A stretch of DNA of 64,000 bases from Ailurus styani. Its lineage: Eukaryota > Chordata > Mammalia > Carnivora > Ailuridae. The position numbers were made by a program, and so were the translations under genes. This document shows, in pieces, positions 41,690 to 53,505 of the stretch; position 1 is the first letter of the stretch, and each line of letters begins with the position of its first letter. A model generated the notes under the pieces. It searched no databases. It saw only the letters and a list, made by a program, of their open reading frames with translations, and was not told the DNA's origin. Where the stretch lies: the NCBI GenBank assembly GCA_002007465.1, contig LNAC01000036.1:4719250-4783249 (forward strand), written 5' to 3'.

Positions 41690-43260
41690 AGATTTTAAAG
41701 ATATACTGTGGATGACTCTCGCCTGTGGGAAGATGAAGTAGACATACTTTTCTTTATTACTCCTGCTAAGTACAACTGAAAACCTGGACACTATATATAA
41801 CATAAAAATAAAACGACTCTGAAAAGTGGAGAGAAGAAGACAGACTGGCTAGGAATCTTGGGACCCAAGATTGGGAGCTGCACAGTGATGAGTTCCCTGG
41901 GTTTTCTTTGTATGTTCTATATCCCAGGTTTGGAATTAAAGAATTCAGCAACCCAGACACCAGTGAGCACAAACAAAGCCCCAACAAAAGCCTGTTCTCT
42001 CTCTGGTTAAAGTATCAGGAAAGGGACAGCCTAGTAAGACAAAATACTTTTAGATAATAACCAATCTACCCTTCAGCCAAACACTACGGAAAAATAACCA
42101 TGGTCCCACCTGCATACATGTAACACCGGTCAAGTGAGGAGCCTTGACTACCTCCCTCGTAAGGCAGTAGTGAGGCACCTAGCAGGGTAGCACAGAAAGA
42201 AAGCAAAGTAGACTCAAACTTTCTTCCCTGTGATCTGGTCACCAGCTCTTCCCCCTCTTTCCCTCTGCAACCACAATAACAATGGAGACCTCTTGGGGAA
42301 ATTGGGAGCTTGGATTTCAACTTCTACCTGACAGTTATGGGGCTTTACTTTCCCTCCTCACTGGAGTATCTGAGGAGTTTTAGTGGAAAGTCCAGACTTT
42401 CACCATTATCATTGGGTAACAAGGCCATACCACCGTGGTGTTGATGAAGACCATCAGTAACAAGGAGCTCCCTTATCACCCCTACCACTTTGGATGTCAA
42501 CAAAGGCTGAGTAGAAAACCTGGCCTTTTACCTTAATTGGCAGTAATAAGCAGGTGCCACCCTTACCCCTCCTGAGGTGGTGTCAGAGAAAGGCAGTTAA
42601 AATGGAAGGTTTACATAAGATCCAGAGTCTCATAACCTAACACAAAAATGTCCAGGTTTCAATAGAAAATTGCTTGTCATACCAAGAGCTGGAAAGATCT
42701 CAAATTGAATGATAAAAAGGCAATCAGTAGTTGCCAACACTGAAATGATAGAGATGTTTAGAATTATTTGAGCACAATTTTTAAACAGCCATGATAAAAA
42801 TGTTTCAGTGAGCAATTATGAGCACGGCACACTTGAAACAAAAGAAAAATTAAGAAGTTTCAGCAAAGAAATAAGAGATATAAAGAAGAACCAAATGGAA
42901 AATGAAAAAGAAAATAACTGAAGGCAAAAAGCTCAGTGTATGTGTTCAATAGCAGAACAGAGAAGATAGAGAAAAGAATTAGTGAACCAGAAGATAGAAT
43001 AATAGAGATAACCAATCTGAGTAGCAAAGAAGAATAGACTGGAAAAACAAAAACCCAAAACAACAGAACCTTGGTGACCTGTGAGACCATGATAAGCCGT
43101 CTCACATTCAAATCAGCAGAATCCCAGAAGAGGAGAAAGAGGCAGGCTGATGAAGGACTCAAAGAATAAAGGCAGAAAACTTCCTAATTGTGGTAAGAGA
43201 TGTAATCCTACAGATTCAAGAAGCTGAGTAAACCACAAATAGGATAAATCTGACGTGCAT
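41690..43260 (+). mobile_element. Old L1 5'/ORF1 region, plus strand
   Basis: From 42640 the series TGTCCAGGTTTCAATAGAAA, CATACCAAGAGCTGGAAAGA, AAGAAGAACCAAATGGAAAA, GGTGACCTGTGAGACCATGA and ACAGATTCAAGAAGCTGAGT matches the ORF1-containing part of old L1/HAL1 elements. The left part (41690-42600) has the CA-rich texture of the 5' region. The ORF1 frame is destroyed. Confidence 0.75.
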
Positions 43261-43279
43261 GGCAGCAAATCTAAGAGCT

Positions 43280-43700
43280 AGCTGTCTTATCCTCTGGCCA
43301 GTGGGAGCCTTGGTGGGAGATGTTGAGGGAGAGAGAAAAAGCCAATTCAGAGTATCTATTGTTTCCCTAGGGTTTCACCATATACTCTGGCTGCTGCCTT
43401 CCCATGAAATTCATAGTTCCTGTCAGGTGGTCCTCTCCACATGATGGTTCTTGCTTGTGGATCCATGACTGGTTCCTCTCCCACCCCAGAAGTCCTGAGG
43501 GTGGTCATTGCCCCGCTGTTACTGGCCCTGGGGTACTGCATTATCTCTTGTGGTTTCTCTACACCTTGGTCACAACTGTTTGTTTCCTTTATTTCCTTTA
43601 TTAAGCTGTCTTCAACTTAACACGACATGTTCTATGTGCCATCTATTTTCCTCCACTAATCCAACTGATAGACTTATCCAACCAGGTGAAAAGTCTCAGT
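43280..43700 (+). repeat. Ancient interspersed repeat, family X copy 2
   Basis: GTTCCTGTCAGGTGGTCCTC, GAGGGTGGTCATTGCCCCGC, ATCTCTTGTGGTTTCTCTAC, CCTTTATTAAGCTGTCTTCA and CTATGTGCCATCTATTTTCC follow the same order as at 50545-51000. No coding capacity. Class not assigned. Confidence 0.6.
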
Positions 43701-43994
43701 GATTGTATTAGAAAGGATAGACCTTGTAGTAAGGGTGTCACCTACTACAAAATAAGTATAACACTCTTCCCTTTCTGAACCTGAGAACTTCTGGAGAAGA
43801 CACTTCAGGAAGGCCGAGTATAATGTTCTAAAATAATAATTATCTCAGTTATCTGACTTCATCATCAAGGTTACAGTAATCAGATCATAAATCAAAAATT
43901 GTAACTGTCTTTATCACCCCTAAACACTTAGCAATAGTCATCAGTAAGGAGAATGATAAGGATGTCCTCCATATTTAGGGGAATTTAGAAGACT

Positions 43995-44165
43995 GGCTGT
44001 AGCACCACTCTAGAATCAGGATCCCTGAGCTCTGCCTTGACGTGCATGGTCCTGGGCGAATAGGATGCTTAATTTCTCTGAATCTTCTTCTACAGATTTA
44101 TAAAATAGAGAAACTGGGCAAATGACTCTTAAACTCTCTTTTAGCTCTAATAGTCTATGATTATG
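43995..44165 (+). repeat. MIR SINE, decayed
   Basis: TAGAATCAGGATCCCTGAGC, then CTTAATTTCTCTGAATCTTC and ATTTATAAAATAGAGAAACT correspond to head and core of MIR. Confidence 0.6.
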
Positions 44166-45485
44166 AGGAGGTGGAGGGGAGGAGATATTGTGGTGTGTGG
44201 ATGGATAGGAATGAGGAGTAAGCATGTGGACAGGGGAGACTGGGGAGTGTGGTATATGAGTGGGAGGATTAGCGACTGTGATGTGTGAGGACTTTGCCTT
44301 TAGGTCTAGTAATTGAGGTAAAGAATGGTGCTGAAAACTCAGTGTGGAAAGGATATATTTGGGATGCAATTGGGATATTTCTTGATGATGCTGAGCCAAG
44401 AAGTGATGACATCTCAATGGGGAAAATGGTACCACTTCTTATTCTAACTAGTACTGGGGCCAGAAAGAAGAATAATTATCAAATGATTTCATGTGGGAGT
44501 TACAAGGAAGAGTGTAGTGACTTGAGGTTTGCAGACTTGATTCTTGCCAGTATAGGCATGTGAACTTGTCAAGTCTTTTTCCTCTTTAAGTTCTTGGCTT
44601 GGACTAAATAATACAAAATAATCTATAAGACCACTACCAAATCTAAAACCCTAGAAGCCCATAATACAAAATCTGTATTCTCAAGTAGTGTGTCATCTCA
44701 CAGGATGGTAAGACAGATTCCTATAAAGCAAGAGGTGGGATTGGGACCAAGGAAAGAATCGTGGTGGGGGTGCAGTAGTCCCCATCACCCTGTCCCTCAG
44801 ACTTATCCTGAGGGTCAAATGCTATCTTTTCCCAGGTTCCACATCACTTTGGAAGAACAGAGTCACATACTTGAAAAACTAATTTTATTTAGGCAATCCT
44901 GATTATTCATTGCAGCTATTCACAAATATTCCAGCCCTCCTCCCTGTCCAGGGCACATTCAGGTTTTGTGGGGCCTAAAGCTTGTACCAGACTAAAACAT
45001 ATGGTCCTTTACAAATTTTACAAAGCACATGACCATGCAAACACATTGTATTGGCCTCTCTTGGGGACTTGGAAGGGGCCTGTGCAAGCGAGGAGACAGG
45101 AGCTAAGCTTAATTAGTTTCATGGTTCATCCACTTTTGTTCCAGGTTCATGGAAAAATTATACTTCTTCATCTCATTGTGGTCATATGACTTGATGTAGT
45201 GAATGAAATCTGAGCAAAAGTGATATGCATTACTTCCAGGTAGAAGACTTAAGGGCCTGTCAGGATTCAGCACATCCCTTTTCCACTGGCTGGGGGACTG
45301 TGGAAGCAGCTGTCAGCACAAAGCCCTCCCCACTTGGGTCCCTGGGACTATGAAGAGTTGAACCCCACTGTAATGGAGAATGAGGGAAATAGACTTTTGT
45401 GGTGTTCATTCACTGAGATTTTGGGGATTGCTTGTTACTACAGTACACCCTAGGGAAGCCTGACCAAAACAATACACTGTAAAGT
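44166..45485. other. No gene or clear repeat
   Basis: Open frames of up to 139 codons (minus, 44016-44435) lie in GT/GA-rich sequence and code for a low-complexity H/P/S-rich peptide, so I discount them. No family recognised. Confidence 0.4.
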
Positions 45486-45487
45486 AC

Positions 45488-45645
45488 TTTCATGGGCACA
45501 ACCTCATTTCTTTGTGGGAGGGACCTGGGCATTTCTCATTCATTTTCTGAGGCTCAGAGAGGTTGGGTATCTTCAGGGAAGGTCATAAGGTAAATGAGGG
45601 GCATGCCTGGAGTTGAGCCCAGACCTTTTGGCTCTCAGGCTTTAT
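45488..45645 (-). repeat. MIR SINE, antisense
   Basis: CACAACCTCATTTCTTTGTG, then TTCTGAGGCTCAGAGAGGTT, then GCCTGGAGTTGAGCCCAGAC match the antisense core and head. Confidence 0.72.
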
Positions 45646-45947
45646 TCTGCTCATGATGGAATGTTGATTGATGCATTTCATTTGTATGGCATCTGTATTC
45701 CCCATTTTCTCTGTCTGCATCCCCCAACTCATGATCCCTGCAGAAGCCCCAGCTTCCACCTGGGGCAAATGCCTCACTACCTTATGGCCCTGGTTTCTGT
45801 AGGGCTCCATTCTTGTCAGGTTCAGATGAAAAATCCTAGGTAGGGGCCCCAAGAGAAAAGGATACTTTTTAGAGTCCAGATAGATTGTAATGGGTGCATG
45901 TAGAGTATAGAAAAATTTAGATAGTCACAAGGACTATTCTATTTATT

Positions 45948-46128
45948 TTTAAAGATTTTATTTATTTATTTGACAGAGAGAGACACAGCAAGAGAGGGAA
46001 CACAAGCAGGGACAATGGGAGAGGCTTCCCGCAGAGCAGGGAGCCCAATGAGGGGCTCGATCCCAGGACCCTGAGATCAGGACCGGAGCCCAAGGGGGAT
46101 GCTTAATGACTGAGCCACCCAGGCACCC
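45948..46128 (-). mobile_element. Carnivore SINE, minus strand, older subfamily
   Basis: AAAGATTTTATTTATTTATT, AGACACAGCAAGAGAGGGAA and TGACTGAGCCACCCAGGCAC give tail, body and head complements. The body agrees with the copy at 27022-27220. I see no clean target-site duplication. Confidence 0.92.
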
Positions 46129-46149
46129 TTCCTCCTGTTTATTTACAGA

Positions 46150-46310
46150 ATATGCCTTATATTTGCATACCAATCTCATTCATGAGAGCTCAATCCTCAT
46201 GACCTAATGACCTTCCAAAGGGCCCACCTCCTAATACCATCACCTTGGGAAGTAGGTATAAACATATCAATTTGAAAAGGACACAAACATTTGACCAGAG
46301 CAAGGTAATT
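46150..46310 (-). repeat. MaLR LTR fragment, antisense
   Basis: GAGCTCAATCCTCATGACCT, GGGCCCACCTCCTAATACCA and TCACCTTGGGAAGTAGG are the complement of the MLT1/MST LTR middle (GGTATTAGGAGGTGGGGCC region). Confidence 0.75.
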
Positions 46311-47874
46311 TAAGGCAAGAGTCACTTCCCTGGAAGTGTAATACAAACCTCCAGGTGTACATCCTGTTCTAATGACAAGATAATGGGGAAACAGAGAGGT
46401 GAGAAAGAAAAGGACCCCTATTTGGCTAAAGGGTGGTTAATTTAGGGCACTGATCTGAACACCTCAGTAAACAGCACACACAGCTGCCCTGATCATCTGG
46501 CAGGAGATCAATAGGCTCGAGCTGAAATGAGAACCATCTGAAAAGCCAAGAAATATTGCCTGGAGAATTGCATTAGACAGTATTACACTCAATAAAGTTT
46601 GGTCTTGTCAGCTACTTGCCCTGCCTTTGCTTCAGGAAGACTCTTTCTTAGATTGGAATTGGCATGGCTGGGGAAGGCTGTTAGTTGCATGTAGACTTTT
46701 GCTTTATGAGAATTGGATCAAGCCCTGTAAACTCTCTGGAGGGCTTAGAAATCCTTTCACTTACAGGTGGGAACTTGACGCTAAGAGGTATTACTGTTGG
46801 CTCAGTTTTCTTCTCTCTCTGTGTCTGTCTTTCTGTCTCTCTCTGTATGTCTTCCTGTCTCTCTCTGTATATCTTCCTGTCTCTCTCTTTCTCCCCTTTT
46901 CCGTCCTTCTCTCTTATGCCTGGAAGCCTATTGTTAGGGAAGACTTGCCACACCACATTTTGGTAAAGCATTGTCCATGACAACCCATATCATATTGAAA
47001 CACAAAACTAGACCAAAAATTTAGACTCAGGAAAAACTGAATTTTTCTCTCCACTCTCTTGAAAAAGTCAATGACAAAACCAAATCATTCTTTAGTAATA
47101 GAATAAAATTCCCATCATCCAGAATAATTTCTGGAAGTGTAATATACTGTTAAAAGACAACTGTCATGTAAATTACACACAGATTGCCAATGTCCAAATA
47201 ATTGTACTATAGTGAAATGTGCTGTATAAAAACCTAAGGACTACTTCTGGTGATTCAGAAGGCCCTTCACAGTCTGGTAGGGCCTTTTTACATCATTATG
47301 AGTAATTCTCATTATTTAAGACTCCAACTGGGCAAATAGAGGAGGCCGAGCTGAACCTTTGCTGACATGTGGACTCCCAGGGGAAAATTTATATATAATC
47401 TGTCTGATGTAAGCTTGATTTCTTTGACATTTATCTCTTTCATGAAAGTAAAAGGCTGAGAGGGAAAAAAAAAGTCTGTTTATTTTAGCTTTACTTTTGT
47501 TTGGGTTCTGAGAAGCAAGAGGCTTATAATCCTCTGAGCTTTTTACCCCCTTCCCAGTCATTTTCTCATCCGTGATTTCAGTCTATTGTTCTACCTGCCA
47601 CTGTGGCTGGAAAGAAATAGCATCACCCACACACTATGGATTGGAAAGCAGAACTCCGATCATAAGGACAGTGTGTTTCCCAGGCACGTCTCCACTTTCT
47701 TCCCTCCCCCTGTCCCTAGTCATTTGAGCTGGGCCTCTTCATCCATTGCCTTACCATAAAAAACACAGTGGTATAGAGACATTCTTCCTTTTTCCAGGTT
47801 CCATACCATGTGTCCCAATGCTCTACCACTTAGCAAATGGTCAGCATCCTTGAGAGCTCTTACTAAAGAGGCAA
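46311..47874. other. Mostly unique; polypyrimidine tract
   Basis: Apart from the tract at 46803-46905, no repeat recognised. 46990-47470 is AT-rich and complex and may hold conserved non-coding sequence. Open frames of about 100-117 codons near 46627-46983 come from the CT repeat. Confidence 0.4.
46803..46905. repeat. CTCTCTGT-rich polypyrimidine tract
   Basis: Repeats of CTGTCTCTCTCTGTATGTCT and CTTCCTGTCTCTCTCTGTAT alternate through about 100 bases, almost purine-free apart from the TGTAT spacers. Confidence 0.92.
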
Positions 47875-48030
47875 CGTAGTGTAGGTGTTAGGAGCACTAA
47901 GCCAGGAGTTGGGAAATCGAGACTCAAATCCTGGCTTCGCCCGTAATTTCTCAGCCTTTACCAAGAGCAATTAACTAAAGAGCTTTAGTTTCCTCATCCA
48001 TAGAATGGGTTTAGTGATCCTGTCCTGCCA
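47875..48030 (+). repeat. MIR SINE
   Basis: GTTAGGAGCACTAAGCCAGG, ACTCAAATCCTGGCTTCGCC and TTTCCTCATCCATAGAATGG are head and core blocks. Confidence 0.78.
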
Positions 48031-48504
48031 TCCTCAACAAGTTCTGGTATAGAAAGAACGAGCTAATTGGCAGGGAAGCCTGTGCAGGGCCATCTGGGTG
48101 AAAGGGCTCGATCTTTATCTGTCTCCGGGACCTGCTTTGTGGAGTTCCAGTGGGTGTCAGGTTCTCACAAAGAGGTGTTAGAAGTTTGGTTTATCTGAGG
48201 TTTAGCATTTTTCAGGCACTCAGCTGCCTAAGTTATGAAGCACGTGTGAGAAACTCTCTTTTAGTTGAGGTTCAAGTTCATCTCTTGATGGGGGACTGGT
48301 GAGGCATGGAGGTCAGTCAATATCCCTGGGAGACTGACCTGAACTCTTGCCAGTTGGCTTCTGTCACTTTCTGTGACTTCACGAGTGGCCAGGCCTCAAC
48401 TACAGATGTAGTATCTGCTAACCCAAGAGGTGTGATGTGAGAGCCTCCAGAAAGTACTTCTGTTCACACTTATCTCCCCATCCTGAGTTCCATCGTCAAT
48501 ATCA
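48031..48504. other. No feature recognised
   Basis: Unique-looking sequence without open frame of note. Confidence 0.4.
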
Positions 48505-48690
48505 GCGCTGTCCTAAAAACCTTTCTGAGATGATGGGAATGTTCTATAACTGACTGTCTGATAATAGCAACCACTAGCCTTATAGCTATAGAATCCTTGA
48601 AATCTGGCTAGCATGACTGAGGAACTGAATTTTACATTTTATTTAATTTTAATTAATTTAAATAGCCACACATGAACATGGACATTCAGT
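48505..48690 (+). mobile_element. hAT-type DNA transposon, copy 2 of the 41162 family
   Basis: GCGCTGTCCTAAAAACCTTT, GATGATGGGAATGTTCTATA, TGGCTAGCATGACTGAGGAA and ATTTAATTTTAATTAATTTA match the element at 41162-41560 block by block in the same orientation. Confidence 0.82.
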
Positions 48691-50044
48691 TACAGTGTTT
48701 CTCCTTTTCATTAAAGCTTTGTATCCAGAAGACCCCTGTTAAATTGCTTGTGTATGATCATTATTTTTAAGTGAGGCCATATGGCCAAAGTGAGGTTCTG
48801 GCATGTGCATGGGGACAAGCGAAGGGAAAAGAGAGGAAACTTACAAGGAAGGCCAGCTTGCTGGCTCCCAAGAGGCCTCTAGGGGAACATCTGGCTCTAA
48901 ATCTTGCAGGCTCAGAAACTGGATTTTTCAGGGCATAGAGAATCAAATTGGTCTTCAGAGTTGTGAGCCTTTTAATAAAGCTCCAAAATGGATATGATCA
49001 ATCAGGAAACTAGAAAGTGGAAGTGCAAGGAAAGGCGTACCCACCTCTCCCTTGGGGTTTGGAGAGGCGCTAGTACTTTTTTGCATGGAAACCGGGGTCT
49101 GCGGAAGAGGTGGTTTGGTGAGGATGGACTCAAAGTAGGTACCATAAGATGATTCAAGTGGTTGATGGGGCCATGCTGTCATGGCACAGTAGACCTTATC
49201 TTTCCTAGGAGTGTTCTGGTCCTGTTTCTGACAACAGTCCTCTTTTCATTAATGATGCTTGGGTGGTTATCTAATTTTTGGATCTGACCCTATTTTCTAC
49301 ACTTTTATTGTTGACCAACCCACATCTATTGACACATTCTTTCTTTAGTTATGTCACATGTATAGTGAGGTTTCTGTCCTGTATCACATACCTGGGGGAC
49401 ATTATCTCTTTGAGGCAACTTAGCCTCCCTCTGCTCTGCACAACTCTCAGAGGACAGTTGTATTTCCCTTTCTTTCAAAGTCTTCCCTGCCTGCATGTGT
49501 TTCCTGCAGGGAGTAACATATTGATTAGCAGATTGAAAAATAGCTCGGTGGGGTCAGGGGCTGATGATAGAAGTGCTTATGGGGGCCAGAGAGTAACTAA
49601 ATGAATGAAGCAGGCATGATGGTGGGAGTGGGTTGGTGTGGAAGCCTTAGAAGTAGGCCACTGGAACTTAGATGAGGCTGTTTAGAACCATGCTAGAATG
49701 TGGGCTGAGAGCTATTAGATCTTTTGATGTTTAAAGAGAAGTTGAACATCTGGATATTAATGTGGAATCTCCTGATTTTTCAGAGTTGGTAAGTAGTTCA
49801 GTTAAAACCCAACACTGGTACCAGCCTAATAAAATACATAAGCAAGATGGATTGACCCATGGTTACCATCTTGGAGTTTCTGAGTGTCATGGGAGGTCCT
49901 GGCCTGGGAGTGTGCCTTGTTGGGTTCTAGTCCAAACCCTGCCTCTAATCAGTATGAGGTCTTGGGGAAGGCACAACCGCCTTGCTGCTCAGATTCCTCT
50001 GTGATTCGAGAGTGTCAAGTGGGACAATCTCTAAGGTTCCCTCT
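48691..50044. other. Unique sequence, no gene
   Basis: No repeat recognised. Open frames reach 108 codons with no known motif. Confidence 0.4.
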
Positions 50045-50049
50045 TGCTC

Positions 50050-50449
50050 TGCATTATTCAGCTGGGGTTTCCATAACAAAGCACCACAGACTGGGTGGTT
50101 TAAAAAACAGAAATTTATTTTCTCGTAGTTCTGGAGGCTGGAAGTCCAAGATCAGGTGTTGGCAGGTTTTGTTTCTCCTGAGGCTTTTCTTCTTGGCTTG
50201 CAGGTGATCACCTTTTCACTGTGCCCTCACATCCTCACATGGCCTTTCCTCTGGGCACATGCATCACTGGTGTCTTTTCTTCTTCTTATAAGGCTACCAT
50301 CAGTCCTATTGGATCAGGTCCCCACCCACATGAACTCATTTAATCTTAATTACTTCTCTATGGGCCCTATCTCCAAACAGTCACACTGAGGGTTAAAGCT
50401 TCAACATACGAGTTTGGGGGGTGGGGGAGACACAGTTCAGTCCATAACA
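50050..50449 (-). mobile_element. MaLR (MLT1-type) solo LTR, antisense, perfect 5-bp TSD
   Basis: The plus strand starts TGCATTATTCAGCTGGGGTT and contains AACAAAGCACCACAGACTGG, GTTCTGGAGGCTGGAAGTCC and CACATGGCCTTTCCTCTGGG; it ends CAGTTCAGTCCATAACA. TGCTC stands directly on both sides (50045-50049 and 50450-50454). At 400 bp it is a near-complete solo LTR without viral genes. Confidence 0.93.
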
Positions 50450-50544
50450 TGCTCTGTGAGTGTGTACTTTGTTAATAAGGTCACTGAGGCTAGACCATGA
50501 CTCTGACATCTGTCTTCCCTTTACCCCTCCAGATCTGCCCTCCA

Positions 50545-51005
50545 CCCTGTTCTGCCCTGCCCTGTACCTGGGGAGACTGACCTCTATGGATGATATCAGT
50601 GAACGTCCTTGCTCTCTGGCTCTGGTTAGGTTCAGTCAATGAGGAGGCCAAGAAGTAGATTAGAAGGATAAAACAGGGGGAAGTTGGGGTAATTTGCCCC
50701 CCAGCAACCTTGCTACAAGGTTGCCATGGATTAGTTATGTTCCTTGTCTGAAGATCACTGCTCTTGTCAGACAGCTTCTCTGTCTCCACGTTCCCCAGTT
50801 TTTCCCTGGCCCTCAGACCCAGGGGTGGTAATGCCCCTACTGTTATGCACCCCGGGACACAGCACCACCCCTGTGGTTTTCCTATACCCTACCACACTCC
50901 TGAGAGGGGTCCCTTTATTACACTTATCTCAAATCTCTCAATTTGCTGGTACTCTGTTACAACCAGAGTATGGAAGAACCTCATCCATGGGTCATCTGTC
51001 CACCC
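50545..51005 (+). repeat. Ancient interspersed repeat, family X copy 3
   Basis: ACCTGGGGAGACTGACCTCT, CTCTGGCTCTGGTTAGGTTC, AGGGGTGGTAATGCCCCTAC, CACCCCTGTGGTTTTCCTAT and CCCTTTATTACACTTATCTC run parallel to copy 2 at 43280-43700. Open frames over it (110 and 115 codons) are not genes. Class not assigned. Confidence 0.6.
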
Positions 51006-51009
51006 ACTC

Positions 51010-51585
51010 CTTTTGCATTCTCACTCTCCTTGCTCCAGTTTCCAGACAGCTCTGCCTCAGCCAGAGCCTTGGCTGACTTCCCTCGGGCCACACATTCTTT
51101 CTCTGAGGTGAACCACATCTTGATATTTTGCTCTCTGAGTGGGTTCGCTATTATCCCATCACGGTCCCTTTGGACAGTGGTAGAAGAGCTAGCTGGAAAA
51201 TGCAGCCCTCTGCAACTGGGCTCTGGGCTCTGTCTTGCTGAGGTGACATTAATTTTTTGACTACTTGCCGCAAATAAGTAGGCATTTCTTCAATGCCTGT
51301 AGAATGTGTTTAGAAGGAGATTTGCCCTATTCTCTCTCATGGTCACAGACCTCTCCTTCTTCCGGAATACTCACATTGTGCAGCCCCTTCCCCCCTCATT
51401 GAAGTTCCCTCCACCAGCATTCCAGAAACTGTGCTGGTTATAGATATAGATGAATGGGGCAAAGTCGATAATACATTCACCATCCAGAGTGAAGGAAAAG
51501 AAGATAAATGCATATTATAATACAAGACGGAGGTAAAGTGAACACTAAGTTAGCCAAGTGCGAGGAGTTAGGTATAGCACCCAGG
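51010..51585. other. No feature recognised
   Basis: Unique-looking sequence without coding or repeat signals. Confidence 0.4.
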
Positions 51586-51587
51586 AG

Positions 51588-51845
51588 AGTGGTTTAAAGG
51601 TAAGGGTCCCAAATTCAGGCTACCTGAGTTCAAATCCTGCTTCATTATTCAATAATTCTAACACCTTGGGCTAGAAGCCCAGCTTCTTAAACTTTGTTTT
51701 CCTAATCTGCAAAGTATGGCCATAATAGGTTTTTTTTTTGTTTTTTTTTTTTTTGCTAGGAATAAATGACGTATAATGCCTGTAATGTGCTTAGCCCAGT
51801 GCCTGGCATATCTTAAGTGCTTACCAAATGTTAGCTTTTATTGTT
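51588..51845 (+). repeat. MIR SINE with T-rich expansion
   Basis: GGCTACCTGAGTTCAAATCC, CCTAATCTGCAAAGTATGGC and CCCAGTGCCTGGCATATCTT, then a CCAAATGTTAGC end, are MIR blocks. A T-rich tract (51729-51754) interrupts the core. Confidence 0.85.
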
Positions 51846-51974
51846 ACTTAGCAAAATTTGTACAAAGAATGGGGTTTGTGGCAGCCTGGAAAAATGGGAG
51901 CATTTTATGAGAAGAGGGAGCTCCTTCCAGAAGGACAGAGGAACATGGATAAAGGTACAAGGGTAAACTTGTTT

Positions 51975-52010
51975 AAGAATTATTAAATAAAAAAAAAAGA
52001 ATTATTAAAT
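51975..52010. repeat. 14-bp duplication around an A8 tract
   Basis: AAGAATTATTAAAT occurs at 51975-51988 and 51997-52010 with only eight A residues between. The structure is what a retroposed poly(A) tail with no body, plus its target-site duplication, would look like. Confidence 0.9.
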
Positions 52011-53350
52011 CAGTCCATCTGTTATATGAGAGGTTATTCATTAGAAAAAAGAGCAAAAGAGCAGGAAAAGCTGGTTGAAACCATATCAAAGAGGTCACTG
52101 AATTACAGGGTGAGGGGTTTGTATGTAATTCTGTAGACAGTGAAGAGCCATTAAAAACAAGACTTTTAAGCAGGGTTATGTATGCTTAGGTAAACTTACA
52201 GAAGATTAATTTGGGCAGCTTTGTATAAACTGGGTTGAGGGTGGGGGCAAATGATGTAAAAGCAGGCATGAAGCTATCACTATTGTCCAGGAAATTGTAA
52301 CAAGACCTGCTCTAGGGAGAAGTTGATAAATAGTGATCAAACTTCTAATACCTAACAGAACTAGTTTGGCAGGAGGACGAGCAGCTGGAAACCAAAGTGT
52401 TTGAAACCACTTATAGTCAGGGGACAATTGGAAATTAAAAGGAAGCACTTAAAACTAATCAATGTCAATCAATGATAAAGTGACAAAGACTTTACAAGAT
52501 TCTATTTTAACGCATAGTTTTTCAGGAACAAAACTACAGAACTCACCTGTATTGCCACCAAGTAGTAATGGCACCGAGGAATCAAGAACCCTGGCTTGGA
52601 GACAGGGTGGGGAAGTGGGCCATAGATGCACATTCTCTTATGTGGGCAGCCACATGTAACAGCAGGTGGCAGGAACTCAAGAAGCTGACGACAGCCATCA
52701 AAGAGCATGTACACATGTTTGTTCAGCCCCCCTCACAGCTCCTGCCCCATTCTGACGAAGAAGGCTGCTAACATTTAGTCAGTGTTCTATTTAGAAAGAT
52801 AGTGCCTTGGCTGGTATTTTCACTTGTAAGAGCTGGCTGTCCTAAATGCAGTAGGAAATTGCCCTGAAACCCACACAGCAGGCCAAGAAAGGTACAGGGT
52901 AGGGCCAGATTATTTTCCCTGAGAAATGAATGTTAGTCAAGAAATGCATTTTTTAGAGATGGAGCCAAAATAAAGAGTCCTAAGGCCCCTGTACTCACCT
53001 GGAAAGAGGAAGGCTCTCTGACAAATGGTCAGCTGGGGACTAAGCCACAGGGCACTGAATAGAAGAAACTCAACTATCTAATCCAGCAAGACCTCTGAGC
53101 ACTGAGATCCCTTTGATGAGCCTCACATCCAATGGAGTGCACCTTCAGTAGAGATGGAGAAGATGATTTCCTTGCCACAGAAAGCCAGAGGTTAACTTAA
53201 GTGGTCAAGGTCCTTTTCAGAACCAGATAGTCCTTCTCCATAAAGTAGGGCTACCTGGCGAGTCATCCAGCAAGACCTCTGAAATGGCTGGCTATAGGAG
53301 CTGTCCATGGTGCTGCAGTTACCCTTGCTTGAGCCCATTGGACAGTTTCT
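52011..53350. other. No gene; 18-bp direct repeat
   Basis: ATCCAGCAAGACCTCTGA occurs at 53081-53098 and again at 53265-53282, 184 bases apart, in otherwise unrelated sequence. No repeat family recognised. Confidence 0.45.
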
Positions 53351-53354
53351 ATTA

Positions 53355-53505
53355 TTAACTGCTTTATGACAGGTGCTGTGCCAGGTACTTTACCTACATT
53401 GTGTCCTTTAACCCTCATGGCAACCCTGCAAGGTTAGTATTGTGATCAGCTATATTGTTTCTACAGGTGAGGAAACTAGTACTCTGAGCTTCACTTTCTG
53501 CCTTA
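53355..53505 (-). repeat. MIR SINE, antisense
   Basis: GGTGCTGTGCCAGGTACTTT, CCTTTAACCCTCATGGCAAC and GTGAGGAAACTAGTACTCTG are the antisense MIR tail and core. Confidence 0.8.

Noticed and set aside
44016..44435. 139-codon minus-strand open frame, His/Pro/Ser-rich
   Set aside because: It is the translation of GT/GA-rich low-complexity DNA and starts inside a MIR.
46627..46983. Overlapping open frames of 93-117 codons on both strands
   Set aside because: They are produced by the CTCTCTGT tract, which has few stops in any frame.
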